Translations under genes and position numbers: made by a program | Source: an uncultured Bacteroidales bacterium | Lineage (GTDB): Bacteria > Bacteroidota > Bacteroidia > Bacteroidales > JACABE01 | Length of the DNA: 39,049 bases | Assembly (NCBI GenBank): GCA_903899825.1 | Contig: CAIUKU010000107.1 | Coordinates: 1-39,049, forward strand | Direction: 5' to 3' | The notes under the pieces: model-generated | What the model was told of the DNA's origin: nothing | The model's input: the letters and a program-made list of their open reading frames with translations, nothing else | The model's database searches: none | Shown: one piece after another, positions 31,404 through 39,049 of the stretch | How positions within the stretch are numbered: the stretch's first letter is position 1 | Layout of the letters: each line of letters opens with the position of its first letter

Positions 31404-34400
31404 TTATTCAACTTTAATCAATTTTCTGATAAAGCACTTGGTTGCTGTTTTAAGTTGAACAAAATAGATACCTTTTTCAAGCGAAGTAGTATTAATGGTA
31501 ATTTTTTGCTGATTGTTGGCAAATAAGTGAACATCTGAAACAGGTGTTAATAACTGTCCTGTAGTATTAAAAACAGATATTTCTGCATTTTCAATTGTAC
31601 TGATTTCAATTGAAAGTTCATGGGTAAAAGGATTCGGATATACTTTGATTCCTGATAGATTATCTTCATGTATTCCGATTAAACCAATGTTTATAATGTT
31701 TGACGAAAAAGAATAACAGCCTTCAGAATTTAAAGTTTTTGCATAGAAATTTCCTGTATGAGTAGGTGTGTAAGTGTTGGCCACAGCATTGGGGATCATT
31801 CCATTATCATCAAACCATTGATTTGAATTAGCTGCATCAGAAACCAACAGATTTCCGACTTTAGTAATGGTAGGACCTGCATTAACTGACTTTACATATA
31901 GTGTAAATGAAGCAGTAGATGTAGCATTATTAGCATCAGTAACTGTTACGGTGTAAACAGTTGTAATATTAGGATTTACAGTTGGATTATTTCCAATAAG
32001 CGAAGTTGCAGCCTGATTGGCTGTATATGTGAATATATTATTGCCTAAGCCTCCGTTAACGATGGTTTGTAATTGGATAGGAGTGTTGCCGCATATAGTA
32101 TCAGCCGGTGCAGTTAATGAACAACTTAAAGCAGCTTTACTTACATATCCTGTTGGAAATTTTATGTTATCTAACCAAGCACAATCACTTCCGGAGATTG
32201 CTGAAGCATCCTTTTTATAGACCCATTTCAACGTATGAATTCCAGGTGTAATTACATAAGATGATTTTGACCAGACTTCTTCTCCATCCCATTTATCCAT
32301 TGATGTATTGTCAATAAAAAATTCCAGGTAATCATAGGATGGTAATCCGGGTGTTGCATCTTCACAGGAAACTTTTTTAAAGAAAGAAATGGTATCAATA
32401 GCTGTAACATTGACTAATATTGACAAAGCAGTCGATTTGTTGTTTGCAATAACACCTGATTTTGCCGAAAAACTTCCGTCATAAGGATTTATATTTGAGA
32501 TTGTCCATGGTGCATTACCACCTTGTACCCAGTTAAATTTTGTAAAATTAGCAGTTTCAAAATCCTCATTTACTAATCCAATTGCTTGATAATAGGCAGT
32601 ATTAGATTGATAAGAGCCTGAATATAAAAGAAAATTAATTTCAGCAATGCTGCCTATCGGAGCAATAGTATCAAGCTTTATTTTATAAACAGTGTTAAAT
32701 GTATTACCCTGATTAAGTGATGGAATATATATAGTATCAGTTGATATAATTGTTATATAGGGGTTTATAGTTGACAGAACTCCAAAAACATTTGTACAAT
32801 TACTATGTCCGGTATTAGAAGAAGGAATGATGATTGCTGCTGTTTCTCCCGGATCTAATTTTCCGTTGTTATTACCTGCTATAGTGTCTTTAATAATAAA
32901 ACTTCCTGAGGCAAGTAAAGGAGAATTTAAAATTATGCTAAATCCTGAGTTCCAGCTGTTGGAAGAGCCTTCTAAAATACTGATATTAAAATTAACCTGA
33001 TGTTGGTCAGGTATATAATTTTTAACGGTAACAGCAAAAGCATTGTTTTGACCTGAAACCGTATTTGCTGAAATATTTCCCCAGCTGTGCTGATTGCTTG
33101 TAATGATAACATTGGTATCATTGGTTGATAAGGTTGCAGTAACATTATTAGCAATTGCTACACCTAAGTTTTTCAACTCAATATTTAATGTAAGGTTTTC
33201 ATTGTAGTCAGCCTGAGCATTGTTGTTACCTGATACATCCACAATCTGTTTGTTGTTGAATTGAACATAAGGACCATTTGGTATAATTACATTGAGCATT
33301 CCTGTAAAAGGGATATAATTATAAGCAGTTGCAACTATTGTAATCGAATCAAGAGATGATAATGCATTAAAGCTGATAGTTGCAATTCCATTACTAACCA
33401 ATGCAGAGCCAATAGCCTGGTTATTGATACTCATAGTAACCCTGGCTCCGTTTACATTACAGTTAATTGCAAAAGTAGTAGCACCCATATAAACAACCGG
33501 ATTGTAAGATACTATCATCGATTTTGCAGTATCAGTGCGAATTACTAATGAAGGATCTCCGAATATGTTCCAGGTATCGGTCATTTCGTTTCCTCCTGTA
33601 GTATAATTGTCATTCATTTTCATGCAGCCATTCATAGATATCCCGCCAAAAGTACGTTTGATATTATTTTGATTTGCTTCAGTAAGCAAATCAATCATTT
33701 CATCTTGTCCGCACATTGGAGGATTCCAGCTTTGGTTAATGGTTGACATCAATGTAGCAATAGCACCTGTTGGTTGAGAATTATAGCTTGCTCTCATCCA
33801 GGCTTCTGCAAAGCATGTTCCTGTAGTAAAATTACCATTAACACATGCTACTGAAAAAATGAAAGGCCATCTATTGGTATTGGTTAATGCATTTACATTG
33901 GTATTGGAAAAACCAGTGCTACCCCAGGAATTATCAGAACCATGTCCTGTATAATAAATAATGCCTGCGCCATTGTTTACATCATTACTTACCATTGCAG
34001 CAGTTGGATTTCCGCTTACATCCATACCTCCCTGACTTCCGTCATACAATTCTGAAGCAGAAGTATATTGATAATTTAATAATTTTGTGCGAATGTTACG
34101 AATATGTTGATAATCATATTCATTATTGTCGCCGGGACCCTGATCCGAAGCAATTCCTATGCCTTTATTAAGCCATCCGTTGTTTAAAAGAGGCGTTTTT
34201 TCGTAAGATAATATTTTTTGTACCTGTGTTTGAACGTGCAGTATATTTTCTGCAGAAATGCGTCCTACAAAAATTTCGGGATAATGGTCATTTCCTGCAA
34301 GATAACTGTATGTATTGTCGGAACCACCTCCGGAAACAGTAAAGGTAGGTATTTGCGCTACATCACCTACCAAAATAACAAATGTTAAACCATTGTTTGC

Positions 34401-35276
34401 ATAATAATTTGCAATGTAATTTTTAATAGCAGTATTGGTGCTTCCAATAGAAGTGACACTTATTATTTCTGTTGGAATACCGGAAATATTTTTCCAGTTT
34501 ACCAGGGCTTGCATAGCTGGAATATACGATTCTGCTGAAATAATAAGCAATTTCCCTTGTTCATTCACAGCAGTATATTTATTATTACCATTGGTATTAT
34601 TTAAAAAATGATTTTTATAAATATTGCTGAATTCATTGTCAATTTTAATAATTGATTTTGTGCGGTTTATTATATTCACACTACTAATTCCAACACGGCT
34701 GACTTTTACTGTTAAATCATTATAAACTCTCAGCACTTTTGTAATGGGATTGTATTGAAAAGGATAAACAGTAATGGTTTGTCCTCTGTAATCTCTTAAA
34801 ATGTAAGGTTGTTGTAATTCGGCTAATTTACCGGGATAAAATGCATTGGTATTGTATTTATTCCCATAACTATATGGAATATCAACCGGATTAATATTTC
34901 TGTACAAATTTCCTTTAGAAGGAGCAATATTATAATTTTGATAATCAGTAAAAGATTCGCTCACTACATCCACTTTCATTTCTGCATCATCCGGAATAAT
35001 TACAGAAGCTGAAATTTTCAATAAATCCGGTGCCCCTGCTGATTGAATAGGGAATGCTCCTTCAAGACTTATCAATTTAGCCATTCCGTTAGGAGTCTGA
35101 ACATCTTTACTTATAAAATTTTCAAATGAAAAACGGACAATTGAACTTTGTAAATCTGAAGATATCAGTTCAACTTTTGCCTTTGATTTCTTTGAAGACG
35201 GAGAACCGTTGATAACAGTGGCAGTCAGATAGGAAAGGCTGATAAGCAAACAAGATAATAGGAATATTTTTTTCAT
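31404..35276 (-). CDS. Gingipain-family C25 cysteine peptidase with T9SS sorting domain (1)
   Basis: Secreted protease of 1290 residues from the ATG at 35276 (MKKIFLLSCLLISLSYLTATV); the frame is open for 23 further codons that look non-coding. Order: signal peptide; propeptide (~25-225); C25 catalytic domain (~235-600) starting LLIISAESYIPAMQALVNWKNISGIPTEII, with VILVGDVAQIPTF, catalytic His445 in YYTGHGSDN and Cys478 in FSVACVNGNF, 33 residues apart exactly as in gingipain RgpB; Ig-like and CARDB-type beta domains (two NNGKLDPGETAAI-like segments); a choice-of-anchor J domain (FETANFTKFNWVQGG to SDCAWLDNIKF); an Ig-like module; and a type A sorting domain (IKVYPNPFTHELSI to IRKLIKVE). Probably cell-surface-attached or released. 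Cleavage specificity cannot be read from the sequence. Confidence 0.93.
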   Translation of the reverse strand: MKKIFLLSCLLISLSYLTATVINGSPSSKKSKAKVELISSDLQSSIVRFSFENFISKDVQTPNGMAKLISLEGAFPIQSAGAPDLLKISASVIIPDDAEMKVDVVSESFTDYQNYNIAPSKGNLYRNINPVDIPYSYGNKYNTNAFYPGKLAELQQPYILRDYRGQTITVYPFQYNPITKVLRVYNDLTVKVSRVGISSVNIINRTKSIIKIDNEFSNIYKNHFLNNTNGNNKYTAVNEQGKLLIISAESYIPAMQALVNWKNISGIPTEIISVTSIGSTNTAIKNYIANYYANNGLTFVILVGDVAQIPTFTVSGGGSDNTYSYLAGNDHYPEIFVGRISAENILHVQTQVQKILSYEKTPLLNNGWLNKGIGIASDQGPGDNNEYDYQHIRNIRTKLLNYQYTSASELYDGSQGGMDVSGNPTAAMVSNDVNNGAGIIYYTGHGSDNSWGSTGFSNTNVNALTNTNRWPFIFSVACVNGNFTTGTCFAEAWMRASYNSQPTGAIATLMSTINQSWNPPMCGQDEMIDLLTEANQNNIKRTFGGISMNGCMKMNDNYTTGGNEMTDTWNIFGDPSLVIRTDTAKSMIVSYNPVVYMGATTFAINCNVNGARVTMSINNQAIGSALVSNGIATISFNALSSLDSITIVATAYNYIPFTGMLNVIIPNGPYVQFNNKQIVDVSGNNNAQADYNENLTLNIELKNLGVAIANNVTATLSTNDTNVIITSNQHSWGNISANTVSGQNNAFAVTVKNYIPDQHQVNFNISILEGSSNSWNSGFSIILNSPLLASGSFIIKDTIAGNNNGKLDPGETAAIIIPSSNTGHSNCTNVFGVLSTINPYITIISTDTIYIPSLNQGNTFNTVYKIKLDTIAPIGSIAEINFLLYSGSYQSNTAYYQAIGLVNEDFETANFTKFNWVQGGNAPWTISNINPYDGSFSAKSGVIANNKSTALSILVNVTAIDTISFFKKVSCEDATPGLPSYDYLEFFIDNTSMDKWDGEEVWSKSSYVITPGIHTLKWVYKKDASAISGSDCAWLDNIKFPTGYVSKAALSCSLTAPADTICGNTPIQLQTIVNGGLGNNIFTYTANQAATSLIGNNPTVNPNITTVYTVTVTDANNATSTASFTLYVKSVNAGPTITKVGNLLVSDAANSNQWFDDNGMIPNAVANTYTPTHTGNFYAKTLNSEGCYSFSSNIINIGLIGIHEDNLSGIKVYPNPFTHELSIEISTIENAEISVFNTTGQLLTPVSDVHLFANNQQKITINTTSLEKGIYFVQLKTATKCFIRKLIKVE

Positions 35277-35354
35277 TTGTTTATATCTAATTAAATTATT
35301 GAAATAGTTAAAGTTATAATATTTATTTTTATTAATTGTATTCAAGTTTCGTCA

Positions 35355-35413
35355 ATGGAATGTCCATGATATATCATTTTGTTAGTCCCGAAGTTTCGGG
35401 ATGGACATTTCAT
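35355..35413. repeat. Nested palindrome containing TCCCGAA element, copy 2
   Basis: Between the two C25 genes. The inner hairpin TCCCGAAGTTTCGGGA (35386-35401) has arms identical to the copy at 29705-29720. It is enclosed by an outer inverted repeat: ATGGAATGTCCAT (35355-35367) against ATGGACATTTCAT (35401-35413), 12 of 13 pairs. It begins eight bases after the stop of the second C25 gene and lacks a T-run, so it is not a standard terminator. Confidence 0.7.
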
Positions 35414-35420
35414 AAATATA

Positions 35421-38400
35421 TTATTTAGTAATAATTAATTTTTGAGTAATAACTTGGTTATTGGTTTGCAAACTAACAAAATAAATTCCTCTGCTTAATA
35501 AATCAGCATTTAAATCTATTGAATAATTCCCGGCTAAATGATAATCTTTTTCATTACTAAAGATCATTTGTCCATTTGCATTAAAAATCTTTAAACTTAC
35601 ATCACTATTTTTGGATAGATTGTAGGAAATAAGGATTTGATCATTTGCAGGATTGGGAGAAATAGATAATTTCAATGTATTTTCTAGAGAAAGATCATCG
35701 ATTCCAACACCTATTGTTGTGTAAATGGCAGGTAAAACAATAAAATCAACCCAGGCACAATCGTTGCCTGAAACAGTTGACTCATCCTTAGTATAAGCCC
35801 ATGATAATAAATGTGTTCCTGTTGTAATAGGGTAGCTGACTCTTGCCCAGGGTAATGAACCTGACCATTTCCCCATCAGATTTCCATCTATATTGAAATT
35901 TAAAAAGTCATAACTTGCTTCAGAAGAAACCTTTCTGAAAAAACTAATGCTGTCGTTCCCTAAAACATTTAATGATATTGAGAATGAAGAAGATTGGCTA
36001 TGAGCAATTGATCCTGATTTGGAACAATAACTTCCTTCATAAGCTCCGTTGTTTATAATTGTCCATGAATTTACGGAGGTAGTATCCCAATCGAATTTTG
36101 TAAAACCGGCGGTTTCAAAATCTTCTACCATTAAGCCGATCATGCTGTTGAATATTTGTTGAACAGTATAAGGATTTGCAGTTAGATTTACATTTAATCC
36201 AAAATTGGCACCGTTTAAAGCAGTTGAATTAGATGATACAGTAAAGCTAACATCTGTAGAAGTCCCTTTTAATAAAGAGGTTAAATTTATAGTAGAATTG
36301 GAAATATTAATAAATGGATTAACAGATGTCAGATTTATAACGGCATTTGTTGTATTGCTATGGCCAGAATTCCTGATATTAAACCTGAAAATGGCAGTTT
36401 CTCCAGGGTCAAGTCTGCCATTCTGATTGGCCGGACTATTGTCTTCAATAGTCATACTTACTATATTCAACACAGGAGCATTAAGTGTAATATTAATGGG
36501 GTAAGTCCATGTATTGTTGGAAGCATCCGTTATTTTAAGTGAAAAACCTGCATTGTTTTGATCAGGAATAATGTTTGCTACTTTAAAAGTAAAAGCATCA
36601 TTGATGTTTTTTGTATTTCCTGCAGTTATAAATCCAAATGATTCGGTGCTGTCAGTAATTGTAATGTATTGATTATTTGAAGTTAAAACAACATTAACAT
36701 TATTACCATCTGCAATACCAATGTTTTTAAGATTTATATTTAATTTTATGGTTTCACTATAATCTGCCAGTGAATTATTATTGCCTGTAATATCAGTTAT
36801 CTGGTAACTATTGAGCGATACATAGGGACCCGTGGGTGTAGCGGTTGGAATTGTGGTTATTAAAGGTTGACGATTTTGTTTTGTAATTACAAGATTGGCA
36901 GTTCCTGCCGTTAAAAAAGGGACAATGTTAACAACTGCCAGTCCATTTGAATCTGCCAAAGCTCCTCCATGCAATACTCCATTCATTGAAATGCCGATAT
37001 ATGCATATGCTTCGGTATTAACTGTAAAAGAAGTATTTCCGAGTGGTATTAAAGGCATATAGTTTGCAATAAGTGGTTGAGGAACTTTAAAATATGGCAT
37101 CAGCGAAGGATCACCCATCAGGTGGTAGATTTCCCAATAATAATCAAAACTGGAAGGAGAACCTTGTGTTACAGCTAAATTACCTGCATTGACCATTTGT
37201 CCCTGGCTAACATACCACTTAGAAAATGGTTCGCCATTGGTATGCATTATTCTGTCAAAAGCGCCTAAACCTGTGGTGGCATAAGTTGGATTGGCAGAAA
37301 CGGTTCCAACTCCGCAAGCCCACCAAAAATCTTCGTCCCAGGTAGAATTATTTGAAGCACCTATGTATCCAATTGCACCTTTGTTGTTGGCTCTTAACAA
37401 TGCTTCACCAAAACATTCAGCCACATCAAATTTATTGGTTAAACAACAATTACCTATCATTAAAGGGTATTTGCCGTTGTTTTGAAGCGTGGCAACATCT
37501 GTAACATTAAAGCTTGGTTCTGACCAGCCATCTGAGCCTCCATGTGCTGTGTAATTGGCAAATCCAACACCTTCGCTTACATTTTGAATAATTTGTGTAG
37601 CACTGTTACCAGAAGCAGGATATAAGTAACTTGAACAGTTAAATCCGTTGGTTGAATTAAAATAAGTAGAGGTAGCGTAATTTACCTGACCATTTCCCCA
37701 GGTCGGAGAATGACCCGAATTATCAACGCCGGCAACCAATACCACATTGTTTAAAAATGATTTATCAGGCATTAAATATTGTTCATATTCAAGCGTTTTA
37801 TTAATTTGTGGTTGTAATTGTGTAAAGTTGGTTGCAGAAAATCTCCCATAATACATTTCCGGAAAAAAATCACCGGTATATTCGCAAAAGTATAAATCAG
37901 TTTTATGAGTTCCGGTCGTTCCGTTAAAAGATGGGAGTTGAGCAACATCACCAACGAAAAGTACATAGGTAGGAGCAGGATCACTTGCTGTACCTGCATT
38001 GTACAAAGACTGTAGGTAAGCTTTTATTGATGTTGTAGTAGTTCCGACTGCTGCATTGTTTGTATAGGCTTCAATTACCTTAAATCCTTTCATGGTTTTC
38101 CATTGAACAAAAGGCTGTAAAATTGACTGAAACATTGGGTTTGAAACTATCACGTACTTAACCGGATATTTTGAAAGGGAGTCTCTGGTATTTCCAATAG
38201 ATATATTATTTAATAATTTTGATTGAAAACTACTGAAAAAAGGAGAATAGTTTTTATCTTTAGATGCTTTAGTAGCAGCTAAATCAGCATTTTCAAAACT
38301 AATTTCAGCTTCAATGTTGGTATACACTTTAATGGTATTGCTCACAGGATTGTACTGAACCGGCGAAATATTCAAACGGCCGATTTTAACTCCCCTCATA

Positions 38401-38891
38401 ATTCCCAATTGATCTACACTTACCAATGGCAAGGCTAAATATTGATTTTTAGAATATACATCCTGATTATATACCAATTCTTTTTTACTATCATCGTTTT
38501 TTGAAACTGGTGGCTGAACCGGAATTAATTTACCAATATAGCCCAATGTATTTAGATTATATGTCTTAACCTGAGTATTTTTTATAACAACGCGAACTGT
38601 TGCACCTATCGGAATTTCAATTAAATTGCGTAATACAGGAAATTGAGGACTACCTATTTCGTTTCCGGGAGTATATCCGGATAATTCAATATGTGTAAAC
38701 ATTCCTTTATCTGTAACTATTGTGGCAAAGTTAATTTCGGACAAGGTGTTTTTTACTACAAAATTTGTTTCAGAATTCTCTCTTATAATCAGCCCTGATT
38801 TTTCTTCAATTCCTGTTTTAAGCGATTGTGAATGAGTATTATAAAAAGATAATATCAAAAGCAGAATGCACAATGCAGTTATTTTTCTCAT
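35421..38891 (-). CDS. Gingipain-family C25 cysteine peptidase with T9SS sorting domain (2)
   Basis: Secreted protease of 1156 residues from the ATG at 38891 (MRKITALCILLLILSF), with a signal peptide ending at THS before QSLKT; 34 open codons upstream are non-coding. Order: propeptide (~25-240, including GEIGSPQFPV-like NEIGSPQFPVLRNLIEIP); C25 domain starting YVIVSNPMFQSILQPFVQWKTMKGFKVIEAY, with VLFVGDVAQLPSF, catalytic His450 in YTAHGGSDGW and Cys483 in IGNCCLTNKF, again 33 apart; CARDB-like domains with NQNGRLDPGETAIF; a choice-of-anchor J domain (DFETAGFTKFDWDT to NDCAWVDFIVLP); and a type A sorting domain (LSISPNPANDQILI to TQKLIITK). The architecture parallels the downstream C25 gene but lacks its extra Ig-like module. 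A conserved CC pair at the active site is notable; the second Cys aligns with the nucleophile. Confidence 0.93.
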   Translation of the reverse strand: MRKITALCILLLILSFYNTHSQSLKTGIEEKSGLIIRENSETNFVVKNTLSEINFATIVTDKGMFTHIELSGYTPGNEIGSPQFPVLRNLIEIPIGATVRVVIKNTQVKTYNLNTLGYIGKLIPVQPPVSKNDDSKKELVYNQDVYSKNQYLALPLVSVDQLGIMRGVKIGRLNISPVQYNPVSNTIKVYTNIEAEISFENADLAATKASKDKNYSPFFSSFQSKLLNNISIGNTRDSLSKYPVKYVIVSNPMFQSILQPFVQWKTMKGFKVIEAYTNNAAVGTTTTSIKAYLQSLYNAGTASDPAPTYVLFVGDVAQLPSFNGTTGTHKTDLYFCEYTGDFFPEMYYGRFSATNFTQLQPQINKTLEYEQYLMPDKSFLNNVVLVAGVDNSGHSPTWGNGQVNYATSTYFNSTNGFNCSSYLYPASGNSATQIIQNVSEGVGFANYTAHGGSDGWSEPSFNVTDVATLQNNGKYPLMIGNCCLTNKFDVAECFGEALLRANNKGAIGYIGASNNSTWDEDFWWACGVGTVSANPTYATTGLGAFDRIMHTNGEPFSKWYVSQGQMVNAGNLAVTQGSPSSFDYYWEIYHLMGDPSLMPYFKVPQPLIANYMPLIPLGNTSFTVNTEAYAYIGISMNGVLHGGALADSNGLAVVNIVPFLTAGTANLVITKQNRQPLITTIPTATPTGPYVSLNSYQITDITGNNNSLADYSETIKLNINLKNIGIADGNNVNVVLTSNNQYITITDSTESFGFITAGNTKNINDAFTFKVANIIPDQNNAGFSLKITDASNNTWTYPINITLNAPVLNIVSMTIEDNSPANQNGRLDPGETAIFRFNIRNSGHSNTTNAVINLTSVNPFINISNSTINLTSLLKGTSTDVSFTVSSNSTALNGANFGLNVNLTANPYTVQQIFNSMIGLMVEDFETAGFTKFDWDTTSVNSWTIINNGAYEGSYCSKSGSIAHSQSSSFSISLNVLGNDSISFFRKVSSEASYDFLNFNIDGNLMGKWSGSLPWARVSYPITTGTHLLSWAYTKDESTVSGNDCAWVDFIVLPAIYTTIGVGIDDLSLENTLKLSISPNPANDQILISYNLSKNSDVSLKIFNANGQMIFSNEKDYHLAGNYSIDLNADLLSRGIYFVSLQTNNQVITQKLIITK

Positions 38892-38968
38892 ATTTATTTT
38901 AGTTAATTTAAAGCAGTTAATCCGTAATAATTTGATTCTTAAAAATATATCGGATTTAATATAAGTTA

Positions 38969-38976
38969 CAAAAATA
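38969..38976 (-). promoter_or_regulatory. Promoter -7 box of the second C25 gene
   Basis: TATTTTTG on the minus strand fits TAnnTTTG, 77 bases before the ATG at 38891. This placement, inside the open-frame extension, argues against a start at 38993. Nothing else is seen from 38892 to the window end. Confidence 0.5.
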
Positions 38977-39049
38977 CATTTTATTTCATTCAAAATCTGT
39001 TAATTGTAAAAAAATATTTTATATTGATAGTTTTTTAAGTTTATTAAAC

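Noticed and set aside
35277..35345. 23-codon extension of the first C25 gene
   Set aside because: Asn/Tyr/Lys-rich translation of AT-rich intergenic DNA; the signal peptide begins at 35276.
38892..38993. 34-codon extension of the second C25 gene
   Set aside because: It covers a promoter-like box and would bury the signal peptide that begins at 38891.

Overview
AT-rich chromosomal window from a member of the Bacteroidota, most likely an anaerobic Bacteroidales-like lineage. The evidence is concordant: five secreted proteins end in type IX secretion (T9SS) type A sorting domains, a PorW/SprE lipoprotein is present, there are two gingipain-family (C25) peptidases and a BtuG-like lipoprotein, secreted proteins repeatedly have Gln as predicted first mature residue, and TAnnTTTG (-7) promoter boxes precede many genes. 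No phage, transposase, CRISPR, rRNA or tRNA was seen.

Layout. (1) 1-1977, plus strand: a two-component system, the kinase cut by the window edge and an overlapping OmpR-type regulator. (2) 9552 down to 2151, minus strand: a cobalamin riboswitch with an apparent intrinsic-terminator expression platform, followed by a DUF4465 protein and a second surface protein (both with T9SS sorting domains), two BtuB-like TonB-dependent receptors and a BtuG-like beta-propeller lipoprotein. This reads as a B12-controlled surface cobamide capture and import operon. (3) 17232 down to 9667, minus strand: a fused citrate lyase CitD-CitE, CitF, indolepyruvate:ferredoxin oxidoreductase IorA and IorB, a terminator, then a U32 (TrhP-like) protein and a PHP-family phosphatase. 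(4) 17362-17909, minus strand: two tiny lipoproteins, each followed by a strong terminator. (5) 18105-21262, plus strand: an LtaS/OpgB-like phosphoglycerol transferase, a diacylglycerol-kinase-like lipid kinase and a YciH/SUI1 factor. (6) 21488-28593, plus strand: cysS, a glutaminyl-cyclase-like M28 lipoprotein, porW/sprE, a bactofilin, and an AtpZ plus AtpI-like pair without the ATP synthase genes that usually follow, then a small helical exported protein. (7) 28756-38891: a choice-of-anchor J T9SS protein and a MORN-like repeat protein (plus strand), converging on two large C25 peptidases (minus strand).

How it fits together: much of the window concerns the outer surface. PorW is part of the T9SS that would export the five sorting-domain proteins, the glutaminyl cyclase would cap their N-terminal Gln, and two of these cargos sit inside the B12 operon, suggesting that cobalamin acquisition here uses T9SS-delivered surface proteins as well as the lipoprotein/TonB pair. 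The lyase plus Ior genes point to fermentative use of organic or amino acids.

Several apparent ORF starts are too long because upstream non-coding sequence happens to be open: the DUF4465 gene (its extension is the riboswitch), the PHP gene (a 9-nt tandem repeat), both C25 genes, the CitDE gene, atpZ and the atpI-like gene. Corrected starts are given.
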